Part shown: positions 1 to 5,249 of the stretch, piece by piece
How positions within the stretch are numbered: position 1 is the first letter of the stretch
Layout: every line of letters begins with the position of its first letter
Notes under the pieces: generated by a model
What the model was told of the DNA's origin: nothing
The model's input: the letters and a program-made list of their open reading frames with translations, nothing else
Database searches by the model: none
Position numbers and translations under genes: made by a program
Source: Nitrospirota bacterium
GTDB taxonomy: Bacteria > Nitrospirota > UBA9217
Length of the DNA stretch: 5,387 bases
Reading direction: 5' to 3'
NCBI GenBank assembly: GCA_013334545.1
Contig: JAAXXJ010000224.1
Location: 1-5,387, forward strand

Positions 1-35
1 TTTTTTTGCAGATCAGTCATTGAATGCCTTTTGGG

Positions 36-55
36 AGCCACAGATGAACACAGAG
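36..55 (+). repeat. Dispersed repeat copy A (4-nt centre)
   Basis: Reads AGCCACAG-ATGA-ACACAGAG. It matches the better copies at 1993-2012 and 2098-2117 with G-to-A changes in both half-sites. The backbone is CCACRG, a 4-nt centre, then ACACRG. It lies about 100 bp beyond the nadK stop. I recognise the general look of this repeat from intergenic DNA of environmental bacteria but have no name for it. Confidence 0.6.
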
Positions 56-117
56 TGAGATGAAATAGTGAGGTGCAGCGCTTCGATCATCGAGTCTGTG
101 AAACAAGGCTGACACAC

Positions 118-157
118 GTCCCCTTGTCCCCTTGTCTCCGCGTCCCCGTGTCCGCTG
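118..157 (+). repeat. Period-8 GTCCCC tandem array
   Basis: Five consecutive 8-bp units start with GTC: GTCCCCTT twice in a row, then GTCTCCGC, GTCCCCGT and a degenerate GTCCGCTG. The array ends 2 bp short of the nadK stop codon. A second array with the same period and related GTC-rich units lies at 3860-3891. The role is unknown; low-complexity slippage or a dispersed repeat family are both possible. Confidence 0.7.
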
Positions 158-159
158 TA

Positions 160-1011
160 TCAGTTCCCCCACTTCAATTTGGTCCGCAGGATCTCGTAGT
201 AGTTCTTGGTGGGATGTTTGATGAGCCTGACGCGGTACTTTGCCTTCTTCACTTCCACGACGTCGTTCTGCCGCAGCGCGGTGACCACCTGGCCGTCGAA
301 GGAAAGAGAGGCGCCTTCGCTCCGGGACAGGAGCTTCACCCGCACCACCGAGCTGTCGGGAATGACGATGGGCCGGTTCGAGAGCGTGTGGGGGCAGATG
401 GGCGTCACGACAAAGCAGTGGAGCGCCGGGTGAATGATGGGCCCGCCCGCCGAAAGGGAATAGGCCGTGGAGCCTGTGGGGGTCGCGAGGATCAGGCCGT
501 CGGCCCGGATGGCAGTGAGATAGTCATCTCCCACCGAGACCTCGAGCGACACCATGCGCGCGAAGGTGCCCTTGCTGACCACCGCGTCGTTCAGGACCGT
601 ATGCTCCGCGATCGTCTTCCCCTTCCGGATGACGCTCGCGAAGAGCATCATGCGTTCATCGGCACGCAGCTTGCCTGCCAGCGCTTTTTCGAGATTTCCA
701 TACAGCTCCTCGAGCGGGACCTCGGCCATGAACCCCAGGCTGCCCAGGTTCACGCCGAAGATGGGGACATTCTTGCGGGAGTCGGCCACGAGCCGGGCTG
801 CGGACAGAAGCGTGCCGTCGCCGCCCAGCACGATGATCATGTCGACAAGCGATGGAAGCTTCCTGGGAGCATGGCCCGTGAGGTCCAGGCTGGCCGCGGT
901 CCGGTCCTCGAGGAACACCTTCCGGCCCTTCGCGGTCAGCCACTTCGACAGCTTCCTGACAGCATCGTGAGCCCTGGGTATGTCCTTGGCTATGATCCCG
1001 ATCTTCTTCAT
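160..1011 (-). CDS. nadK: NAD kinase (ATP-NAD kinase)
   Basis: Cytoplasmic enzyme that phosphorylates NAD+ on the 2'-hydroxyl of the adenosine ribose to make NADP+, the only de novo route to NADP(H) in most bacteria. The protein has 283 residues, normal for the family. Visible motifs are GGDGT at 63-67 with the catalytic Asp65, NLGSLGF at 88-94, NDAVV at 141-145, the glycine-rich ATPTGSTAYSLSAGGP around 176-191, CPHTLSNRPIV at 206-216 and DGQ at 239-241, all in the family order, so both domains are complete. The ATG sits 1 nt after the tsaE stop (TGA-T-ATG), which indicates translational coupling; the upstream purine stretch (GAAAGAG) is a modest ribosome binding site. It is the last gene of the visible run. 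Its placement after tsaE, close to the NAD(P)H-hydrate repair gene, is discussed as a finding. Confidence 0.97.
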   Translation of the reverse strand: MKKIGIIAKDIPRAHDAVRKLSKWLTAKGRKVFLEDRTAASLDLTGHAPRKLPSLVDMIIVLGGDGTLLSAARLVADSRKNVPIFGVNLGSLGFMAEVPLEELYGNLEKALAGKLRADERMMLFASVIRKGKTIAEHTVLNDAVVSKGTFARMVSLEVSVGDDYLTAIRADGLILATPTGSTAYSLSAGGPIIHPALHCFVVTPICPHTLSNRPIVIPDSSVVRVKLLSRSEGASLSFDGQVVTALRQNDVVEVKKAKYRVRLIKHPTKNYYEILRTKLKWGN

Positions 1012-1012
1012 A

Positions 1013-1507
1013 TCACTCTTTCACCGAGATGTACTTGTCGTCGGCAATGCTTTTCCTGAATCGGACCAGCAGTCTCTCGTACCGCTCCCCTTCGGCAAAG
1101 AACCCGATCTCCCTGCTGTTCTCAGAAACGTCGGAAATATACACGTTCAATTTCTCGTCCGGAAGCTCTTCCTCGGCCCGCTCGGCCCATTCTATCACTG
1201 TGGCGCCGTCGGAATCAAGGTACTCCTCGAAGCCGATGGATTCGAGCTCCGACGGGTCCTTCAGCCGGTACAGGTCGATGTGGTACAGGGGGATCCGGCC
1301 CTGGTATTCGTTCACGAAGGTGAACGTGGGGCTCGTGATGTACTGGTCCTGGACCTGAAGGCCCTGGGCGACACCATAGGTGAAGTGCGTCTTGCCGGCA
1401 CCCAGGTCGCCGAAGAGGCAGATCAGGTCTCCCGCCTCGAGCATGGTCCCGAGGACCCGTCCGACCTCCTCGGTCTGCTCCGTGCTCGAGGTGATGACGC
1501 TGAACAT
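1013..1507 (-). CDS. tsaE: tRNA t6A biosynthesis ATPase TsaE
   Basis: P-loop ATPase of the TsaB-TsaD-TsaE complex, which moves the threonylcarbamoyl group onto A37 of ANN-decoding tRNAs; TsaE's ATP hydrolysis is needed for multiple turnover of the complex. The protein has 164 residues, slightly above the usual 140-160. Walker A is GDLGAGKT at 33-40, followed by the family signatures SPTFTFVNEY at 59-68, HIDLYRL at 76-82 and IEWAER at 105-110, which hold the acidic residues expected around the nucleotide. The C-terminal stretch beyond about 120 is variable in the family. Its ATG overlaps the stop codon of the CBS gene by one base (TGATG), so translation is probably coupled. tsaB and tsaD are not in the window. 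Confidence 0.95.
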   Translation of the reverse strand: MFSVITSSTEQTEEVGRVLGTMLEAGDLICLFGDLGAGKTHFTYGVAQGLQVQDQYITSPTFTFVNEYQGRIPLYHIDLYRLKDPSELESIGFEEYLDSDGATVIEWAERAEEELPDEKLNVYISDVSENSREIGFFAEGERYERLLVRFRKSIADDKYISVKE

Positions 1508-1965
1508 CAGCCGGCCTGTTGCGCAACAGCCTTGACCACGTCGCGCTTGCCCACGATGCCGACGACCTTTCCGGCCTTTACCACCGGGAGGATATGGACC
1601 TTCTTCTCAGCCATGATGGTTGCGATGTCCGTCAGGGTGGTATCCTCGGAGATCGTGATGACCTTCTTCGAGCAGATGTCGCCCACCTTGGTGGCGGTCA
1701 CGCGCCTGACCTCATCGGCGAACTTCTTCGAGCTCTCAAGATAGATGGCTGCGTCCAGGAAACTTACCACCGTCGGGATGTGGAGCCGCTTGTTCTGGCT
1801 GATGAGGTCGTTCTCGGTCACGATGCCAACGATGGCTCCGGCGGCGTTCACAACGGGCGCGCCGCTGATCTGGTTGCTGACCAGCAGGCTGGACAGCTCT
1901 TCTATGGACGTATTGGGCGTCACGGCCACGACGTCCTTCGTCATGATGTCTTTCGCAGTCAGCAT
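1507..1965 (-). CDS. Tandem CBS-domain protein, probable adenine-nucleotide sensor
   Basis: A protein of 152 residues made almost wholly of two CBS domains: the first at about 1-58 (DIMTKDVVAVTPNTSIEEL, then GAPVVN and GIVTENDL), the second at about 94-148 (VGDICSKKVITISEDTTLTDI, then ILPVV and GIVGKRDV). The repeated PVV...GIV...D pattern is typical of a Bateman pair. Such pairs often bind AMP, ATP, SAM or similar ligands and regulate a partner. No enzymatic, DNA-binding or membrane part is present, so it is a stand-alone module; its ligand and partner cannot be read from sequence. The linker at 59-93 (LHIPTVVSFLDAAIYLESSKK) looks helical. From memory similar proteins accompany nnr and tsaE in Geobacter-like genomes. 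It has the best ribosome binding site in the window, and its stop overlaps the tsaE start. Confidence 0.88.
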   Translation of the reverse strand: MLTAKDIMTKDVVAVTPNTSIEELSSLLVSNQISGAPVVNAAGAIVGIVTENDLISQNKRLHIPTVVSFLDAAIYLESSKKFADEVRRVTATKVGDICSKKVITISEDTTLTDIATIMAEKKVHILPVVKAGKVVGIVGKRDVVKAVAQQAG

Positions 1966-1966
1966 G

Positions 1967-1976
1967 GGATCACCTC
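1967..1976 (-). promoter_or_regulatory. Extended Shine-Dalgarno of the CBS gene
   Basis: On the minus strand GAGGTGATCC matches ten consecutive bases of the complement of the usual 16S rRNA 3' end. The GAGG core lies 7 nt ahead of the ATG at 1965. It fixes the start codon and suggests this gene is translated independently of the upstream gene, which ends 139 bp away. Confidence 0.8.
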
Positions 1977-1992
1977 ACTAGAGAAAAGATTT

Positions 1993-2012
1993 AACCACGG
2001 ATGAACACGGTA
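1993..2012 (+). repeat. Dispersed repeat copy B (4-nt centre)
   Basis: Reads AACCACGG-ATGA-ACACGGTA. Extended by one base to 1992-2011 it is a 19 of 20 inverted match to 2099-2118. The two arms lie either side of 87 bp of AT-rich DNA and together fill most of the nnr-CBS gap. In a transcript crossing the gap they could form a long stem just after the nnr stop codon. The weak A/T-rich stretch beside this arm (TTAAAT at 1994-1989, minus strand) could be a -10 element for the CBS gene, but no good -35 accompanies it. Confidence 0.75.
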
Positions 2013-2045
2013 AAGCAATAACCGTCTGGCCGCAGTAAACATGCA

Positions 2046-2057
2046 AGAGATATCTCT
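2046..2057. repeat. 12-bp perfect palindrome AGAGATATCTCT
   Basis: A perfect palindrome inside the nnr-CBS gap, followed on the plus strand by a T6 run (2059-2064). With no unpaired centre it would form only a 4-bp stem around an ATAT loop, so it is a poor terminator, and the T-run is on the wrong side for the minus-strand genes. It could be a binding site for a dimeric regulator, but nothing else supports that. Confidence 0.35.
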
Positions 2058-2097
2058 GTTTTTTCGTTTCTTCGGTGCAAAAAAGATTTCAGGTCTA

Positions 2098-2117
2098 AAC
2101 CGTGTTAATCCGTGGTT
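2098..2117 (-). repeat. Dispersed repeat copy C, overlapping the nnr stop
   Basis: On the minus strand it reads AACCACGG-ATTA-ACACGGTT, the inverted partner of copy B. The TAA stop codon of the nnr gene and most of its last four codons (V513, T514, T515, D516) lie inside this repeat, so the present C-terminus of the protein is encoded by repeat sequence. Confidence 0.8.
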
Positions 2118-3655
2118 ACCATCATCTGTTTGATCGCCTGTGGTATCTTCTCGATCACGTCCCCGGCGATCATCCCCGCCTCGCCCTTGTCCCCAGCCGC
2201 GAGGTCGCCTGCGAGGCCGTGAAGATAGACGGCAAGACATGCCGCCTGCGTCGGTCCGTATCCCTGCGCGAGCATGCTGCCGATCATACCGGTCAGCACA
2301 TCGCCGGTGCCGCCAGTAGCCATGCCGGGGTTGCCAGTCGAGTTGATGTACACATCGCCGTGGGTCGTCGCGACGATCGTGCCCGCGCCCTTGAGCACCA
2401 GGGTCACGCCGTACTTTCCGGCAAAGTCCTGCGCACTGTTGATCCGGTCGCGCTGGATGTCCTCTGCCGATACGCCCAACAGCCGCGCCATCTCCCCCGG
2501 ATGGGGCGTCAGGACCACGGGTGCTTTGGCCTTGAGCAGGATGCCGGGATTCCCGGTTAGGGCGTTCACCGCGTCGGCATCGATGACCATCGGCACGGTA
2601 ATGCGCTGAATGAGATCTTTCACGACCTGGACGGTCTCGTAGTGCGTCGTAAGACCGGGCCCGATGGCGCAGGCGCTCATCCTTCCCGAGGCCTTCACAA
2701 GCTCGTCTTCAGAACCGATGCTGAGCGTCCCGTCGACGCTCTCGCCTGTCGGCAAGCACATGGCCTCGAAGACCTGCTGCTGGATGATGGGAACGAGCCC
2801 AATGGGTGTTGCAACGCTTACGAGACCGGCGCCGCTCCGCAGCGCCCCCTTTGCAGCCATGATCGCCGCGCCTGCCTTGCCCAGGGAGCCGGCAATGACC
2901 AGGAGATGGCCATAATCCCCCTTGTTGGCATCACGGTCGCGTACGGCCACCTGCCCCCCTGCCAGGCCCTGGTCGAGCATGATGACGCGAATCTTCTCCT
3001 TTTCAACGACCTCGGTCGGTATCCCGATGTCCGCAACGCGCACCTGGCCGGCGAACGAGGCTCCGGGGTACAGCACCAGCCCCCGCTTGGGAAGGACCAT
3101 GGTCACGGTCAGGTCGGCGCGGACCGCAGTGCCCATCACCTCTCCGGTGTCGGCGTTGATGCCCGTGGGAATGTCCACGGCAACCACGGGCCTGCCTGCC
3201 ATGTTCATGAGCTCGGCGGTAAGGGCGTAATTCCCCTTGAGCGGAGACGATAGTCCAACGCCGAGCATCGCGTCAATGAGGATGTCCGACCATTCGATGA
3301 CCTCGGCGATGGCCGCGGAGCTCGCGTTCGGGGCGACCTCGACGTCGGTCTTGCGAAGGATCGACAGGTTCAGCTTTGCTTCGTCCTTGAAGGAGGCGAA
3401 GGGCGCGAGCAGGGCAACCCGCACGGGCACCCCCCGGATGCGGAGCCTGCGCGCCAGGGCAAGGCCGTCGCCGCCATTGTTCCCCTTGCCGCAGATGATG
3501 CCGACCTTGACGCCGGCAAGGCCGTCGAAGAACCGCTCCATCTCGAAGACGATGGCAGAGGCCGCGTTCTCCATCAGCACGGGCCCGGGTATGCCGAACT
3601 CCCGGATGGCCCGGCGGTCGATGTTCCTGATCTGTTGTGCAGTAGCGATCTTCAT
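2105..3655 (-). CDS. nnr: Bifunctional NAD(P)H-hydrate epimerase / ADP-dependent NAD(P)H-hydrate dehydratase
   Basis: Repairs NAD(P)HX, the hydrated inactive form of NAD(P)H. The N-terminal half (YjeF_N, about 1-215) interconverts R and S epimers; the C-terminal half (ribokinase-like, about 225-508) dehydrates S-NAD(P)HX using ADP in the bacterial enzymes. The 516 residues match the two-domain fusion length. Epimerase motifs are LMENAA at 27-32, GKGNNGGDG at 56-64, DAMLGVG at 128-134 and VDIPTG at 160-165. Dehydratase motifs are KGDYGHLLVIAGS at 245-257, TPHPGEM at 383-389 and NPGMATGGTGDVL at 442-454 with the expected catalytic Asp452. Both halves look intact. The ATG at 3655 gives the usual MKI-TAxQ-R-D opening, but the ribosome binding site (ACAGG, 9 nt away) is weak. 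The last residues (VTTD) and the stop come from an intergenic repeat. Confidence 0.96.
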   Translation of the reverse strand: MKIATAQQIRNIDRRAIREFGIPGPVLMENAASAIVFEMERFFDGLAGVKVGIICGKGNNGGDGLALARRLRIRGVPVRVALLAPFASFKDEAKLNLSILRKTDVEVAPNASSAAIAEVIEWSDILIDAMLGVGLSSPLKGNYALTAELMNMAGRPVVAVDIPTGINADTGEVMGTAVRADLTVTMVLPKRGLVLYPGASFAGQVRVADIGIPTEVVEKEKIRVIMLDQGLAGGQVAVRDRDANKGDYGHLLVIAGSLGKAGAAIMAAKGALRSGAGLVSVATPIGLVPIIQQQVFEAMCLPTGESVDGTLSIGSEDELVKASGRMSACAIGPGLTTHYETVQVVKDLIQRITVPMVIDADAVNALTGNPGILLKAKAPVVLTPHPGEMARLLGVSAEDIQRDRINSAQDFAGKYGVTLVLKGAGTIVATTHGDVYINSTGNPGMATGGTGDVLTGMIGSMLAQGYGPTQAACLAVYLHGLAGDLAAGDKGEAGMIAGDVIEKIPQAIKQMMVTTD

Positions 3656-3695
3656 GAGCTAGAACCTGTATTCCTAATTGACAAATGCGATACCG

Positions 3696-3731
3696 AACAC
3701 GAATAGCACGAATAAGACGAATTACACGAAT
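3696..3731 (+). repeat. Four tandem 9-bp units, consensus AACACGAAT
   Basis: Four exact-spacing units: AACACGAAT, AGCACGAAT, AAGACGAAT and TACACGAAT. The CGAAT part is invariant and only the first four bases vary. It lies 41 bp upstream of the nnr start codon, so it is in the leader or promoter region of that gene. Its CACGAAT core resembles the CACGGAT core of the other dispersed repeat, which may point to a common origin. It could instead act as iterated protein-binding sites, but nothing here decides that. Confidence 0.75.
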
Positions 3732-3775
3732 GAATTATTGCTCTGTAAGTCGATGTACAATCTTCAAGGAAAACG

Positions 3776-3842
3776 TCATTCCCGCGAAAGCGGGAATCCA
3801 GATCTTACATACTATCCTAGATTCCGGGTCATGCCGGAATGA
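3776..3842. repeat. REP-like / palindromic dispersed repeat (ATTCCCGC family)
   Basis: Two hairpins side by side. The first has an 8-bp perfect stem ATTCCCGC/GCGGGAAT (3778-3785 and 3790-3797) closed by a GAAA loop of the stable GNRA class. The second has a 7-bp stem ATTCCGG/CCGGAAT (3821-3827 and 3834-3840). The outer ends TCATTCC (3776-3782) and GGAATGA (3836-3842) are also inverted copies, and 3793-3801 pairs with 3817-3825 with one mismatch, so the whole unit is an imperfect palindrome. The TCATTCCCGCGAAAGCGGGAATCCAG core is widespread in proteobacterial and environmental genomes. It lies between acpS and nnr, with no T-run, so it is not a classical terminator, though it could stabilise mRNA ends. 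Confidence 0.8.
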
Positions 3843-3859
3843 GGGAAGATACTTTTCTC

Positions 3860-3891
3860 CGCATCCCCGTGTCACCGTTTCGCCGCGTCGG
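3860..3891 (+). repeat. Second period-8 GTC-rich array
   Basis: Four 8-bp units: CGCATCCC, CGTGTCAC, CGTTTCGC and CGCGTCGG, consensus CGYGTCNC. It resembles the array at 118-157 in period and composition but is more diverged. It starts 21 bp after the acpS stop, just as the other array lies directly after the nadK stop. Confidence 0.55.
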
Positions 3892-3912
3892 GTCCTGCCC
3901 TTGCCGGCCCTC

Positions 3913-4326
3913 TCATGCCTCGTGGTGGACCTCCGTGGCGCCGAACCGCGCCCCGCCGATCAGGATCACGTGGGCGACGGCATATCCCTCGTCATGGGAG
4001 TAGCTCAGCAGGATCTGCTTCACGCCCTTGAGGTCGGCATGGTCCTTGGCGATGCCGGTGAGGTTCACGATGGGACCTCCGCCGATGCCGTGCAGCACCT
4101 CGATATCGGTCCATTTCATCCCGGCGGAGAGGCCGGTCCCGAAGGCCTTGAGGACGGCCTCCTTGGACGCGAACCGCGCGGCGAAGTGCTGGGGAGGGAA
4201 CTTCTGTCGGTTGCAGTAGTCCCGCTCTTTCTGCGTGAACACGCGCTCAAGAAAACCCGGATGCGCGCTCCCCGCCTTCTCGAGGCGGCTGATCTTGACC
4301 AGGTCGACACCGATGCCGATGATCAT
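3913..4326 (-). CDS. acpS: Holo-[acyl-carrier-protein] synthase
   Basis: Transfers the 4'-phosphopantetheine arm from coenzyme A to the conserved serine of apo-ACP, activating it for fatty acid synthesis. The protein has 137 residues, about 10-15 more than usual, the excess lying at the C-terminus after the last core strand (ILIGGARFGATEVHHEA). The family signatures are present: IGVDLVKISRLE at 5-16 with the Mg2+-binding Asp8, FTQKERDYC at 30-38, FAARFASKEAVLKAFGTG at 48-65 with the metal-binding Glu56, WTDIEVL at 72-78, GGGPIVNLTG at 82-91 and LSYSHDEGYAVAHV at 107-120. The ATG at 4326 is preceded by GAGGG only 3 nt away, a rather short spacing, but no other start would keep the MIIGIGVDLV opening. 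It follows pdxJ, a pairing common in bacteria, here with a repeat-filled 173-bp gap. Confidence 0.96.
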   Translation of the reverse strand: MIIGIGVDLVKISRLEKAGSAHPGFLERVFTQKERDYCNRQKFPPQHFAARFASKEAVLKAFGTGLSAGMKWTDIEVLHGIGGGPIVNLTGIAKDHADLKGVKQILLSYSHDEGYAVAHVILIGGARFGATEVHHEA

Positions 4327-4373
4327 ATACCCTCACAACAATAAGAATTGCACAAATACATCAGTTCCATGGG

Positions 4374-4408
4374 AACCACGGGTCCCGACTGCGTCGGGAC
4401 ACACAGAT
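4374..4408 (+). repeat. Dispersed repeat copy D with hairpin centre
   Basis: Has the outer parts of the short repeat, AACCACGG (4374-4381) and ACACAGAT (4401-4408), but in place of the 4-nt centre it carries a 19-nt hairpin: stem GTCCCGAC/GTCGGGAC (8 bp, perfect) with loop TGC. It lies in the pdxJ-acpS gap. There is no T-run, so it is unlikely to terminate transcription by itself. Confidence 0.7.
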
Positions 4409-4444
4409 AAGAGCAAAAGAAGTACATATAAATTTCCATGATTA

Positions 4445-4475
4445 AACCGTGTGTCCGCAAAGCGGACCAGTGGTT
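4445..4475 (-). repeat. Dispersed repeat copy E with a different hairpin centre
   Basis: On the minus strand it reads AACCACTG, then a 15-nt hairpin with a 6-bp stem GTCCGC/GCGGAC and loop TTT, then ACACGGTT. The outer parts match copies B to D; the hairpin shares only the GTCC...GGAC ends with that of copy D. Copies D and E are in opposite orientation 36 bp apart, so their outer halves can also pair with each other. Confidence 0.7.
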
Positions 4476-4491
4476 ATCGATCGTTTCGATA
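4475..4491. repeat. Small hairpin after the pdxJ stop
   Basis: Perfect 6-bp stem TATCGA/TCGATA with a 5-nt loop, 8 bp past the pdxJ stop codon and touching repeat copy E. It is AT-rich and has no T-run on either side, so it is unlikely to terminate; it may simply be a flank of the repeat. Confidence 0.4.
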
Positions 4492-4499
4492 CTTGGTTC

Positions 4500-5216
4500 C
4501 TAGGACCCGACCAGTTCGATCATATCCCGCACGGCCCGGTCCATGCCTGCGAGCGCCGCCCGGGAGATGATGCTATGCCCGATGTTCAGCTCCTCGATCT
4601 CGCGTATCCCTGCGACGGCCTTCACATTGACGTAGTTGAGCCCGTGCCCCGCCCCCACCCGGAGGCCCAGGCTCGCGGCGAGCTTCGCGGACTCCACGAT
4701 CTTCCCGAACTCGGTATTGCGCTCTTTTTCAATTGACGCGTTGGCATAGGCTCCGGTGTGGATCTCCACCCACGCAGCGCCCGTCTTCTTTGCAGCCGAG
4801 ATCTGTTGTTCGTCGGGGTCAATGAACAGGCTGACCGGGATGCCGGCGTTCTGCAAGCGTCCGATGTATTCCTTCAGGACCTCGACCCGTGCAAACACCT
4901 CGAGGCCGCCCTCGGTGGTGAGCTCCTCGCGTTTTTCCGGCACCAAGGTCACGATGTCCGGCCGCACATCCAGGGCAATACGCTGCATCTCGCCGGTGGC
5001 GGCCATCTCGAGGTTCAACTTCGTCCGGACGGTCTGGCGCAAGAGGCGGAGGTCGCGGTCCTGGATGTGCCGCCGGTCCTCGCGGAGATGGACGATGATG
5101 CCGTCTGCACCGGCAAGTTCGGCAAGCACTCCGGCAGCCACGGGATCGGGTTCAGATCCCTTCCTCGCCTGGCGTATCGTCGCGATATGGTCGATGTTCA
5201 CGGACAGCCTGGGCAC
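4500..5216 (-). CDS. pdxJ: Pyridoxine 5'-phosphate synthase
   Basis: Condenses 1-deoxy-D-xylulose 5-phosphate with 3-amino-2-oxopropyl phosphate to pyridoxine 5'-phosphate, the last ring-forming step of the DXP-dependent vitamin B6 pathway. It is a soluble TIM barrel. The start used here is GTG at 5216, giving 238 residues that open [17 protein letters not shown] after the initiator, the normal PdxJ N-terminus. A longer frame from GTG at 5234 would add six residues but lacks a ribosome binding site and would put the real one inside the gene. Conserved features are NIDH at 7-10, HLREDRRHI at 43-51, NLEMA at 68-72, [13 protein letters not shown] at 92-104, FIDP at 131-134, EIHTGAYA at 151-158, GAGHGLNY at 188-195 and [10 protein letters not shown] at 211-220. 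His43, Glu70 and His191 align, at a steady offset of two, with the E. coli catalytic residues as I remember them. It is the first gene of the visible run. Confidence 0.97.
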   Translation of the reverse strand: MPRLSVNIDHIATIRQARKGSEPDPVAAGVLAELAGADGIIVHLREDRRHIQDRDLRLLRQTVRTKLNLEMAATGEMQRIALDVRPDIVTLVPEKREELTTEGGLEVFARVEVLKEYIGRLQNAGIPVSLFIDPDEQQISAAKKTGAAWVEIHTGAYANASIEKERNTEFGKIVESAKLAASLGLRVGAGHGLNYVNVKAVAGIREIEELNIGHSIISRAALAGMDRAVRDMIELVGS

Positions 5217-5223
5217 CCTGTTG

Positions 5224-5232
5224 CTCCTCCCC
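5224..5232 (-). promoter_or_regulatory. Ribosome binding site that sets the pdxJ start
   Basis: GGGGAGGAG on the minus strand lies 7 nt upstream of the GTG at 5216, an ideal spacing. The alternative upstream GTG at 5234 overlaps the first base of this site and has no purine-rich sequence of its own, so translation almost certainly begins at 5216. Confidence 0.85.
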
Positions 5233-5249
5233 ACCCCGATCGTGATGCC

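Larger units (their letters stand above)
1..159. other. Repeat-bearing region downstream of nadK
   Basis: Non-coding 159 bp after the nadK stop. It holds a period-8 GTCCCC array next to the stop (118-157) and a copy of the CCACRGATGA-type repeat (36-55). A T7 run occupies positions 1-7, but on the plus strand, so it could end only a rightward or bidirectional terminator whose stem would lie outside the window. I found no GC-rich hairpin followed by a T-run in the direction nadK is read, so the end of the transcript is not visible here. A short near-palindrome, TCGATCATCGA at 83-93, leaves too little stem for a terminator. A plus-strand reading frame starts in this region and runs antisense across the whole of nadK, but it has no family features and I treat it as an artefact. 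Confidence 0.6.

Noticed and set aside
73..1059. A 328-codon plus-strand reading frame lying antisense across all of nadK.
   Set aside because: The minus-strand frame is a complete NAD kinase with every family motif. The antisense translation is rich in His, Arg, Gly and Pro without recognisable domains, as expected from the complement of GC-rich codons.
980..2004. Plus-strand frames of 254 and 161 codons opposite tsaE and the CBS gene.
   Set aside because: Both are shadows of minus-strand genes with clear families, and neither has a ribosome binding site or a recognisable motif.
2046..2064. Palindrome AGAGATATCTCT followed by T6 as a terminator.
   Set aside because: The stem would be only 4 bp and AT-rich at the top, and the T-run is on the plus strand while all genes run on the minus strand.
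2041..2097. Search for a CBS-gene promoter in the nnr-CBS gap.
   Set aside because: Only poor combinations were found, such as TTGCTT-18 bp-TTAAAT on the minus strand; too weak to list as a feature.
2642..3253. A 203-codon plus-strand frame opposite the nnr gene.
   Set aside because: The nnr frame is intact with motifs in both domains; the opposite frame has a composition typical of complementary GC-rich coding DNA.
3678..3706. A perfect TTGACA at 3678-3683 on the plus strand, considered as a promoter.
   Set aside because: At 15-18 bp spacing the -10 region falls in the ACGAAT array and matches TATAAT poorly; no plus-strand gene follows.
3685..3731. The 9-bp tandem array considered as a CRISPR array.
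   Set aside because: Units are only 9 bp and directly adjacent, without spacers; no cas genes are present.
3778..3840. The two ATTCC hairpins as an intrinsic terminator for acpS.
   Set aside because: Neither stem is followed by a T-run in the acpS direction, and the sequence belongs to a widespread palindromic repeat type.
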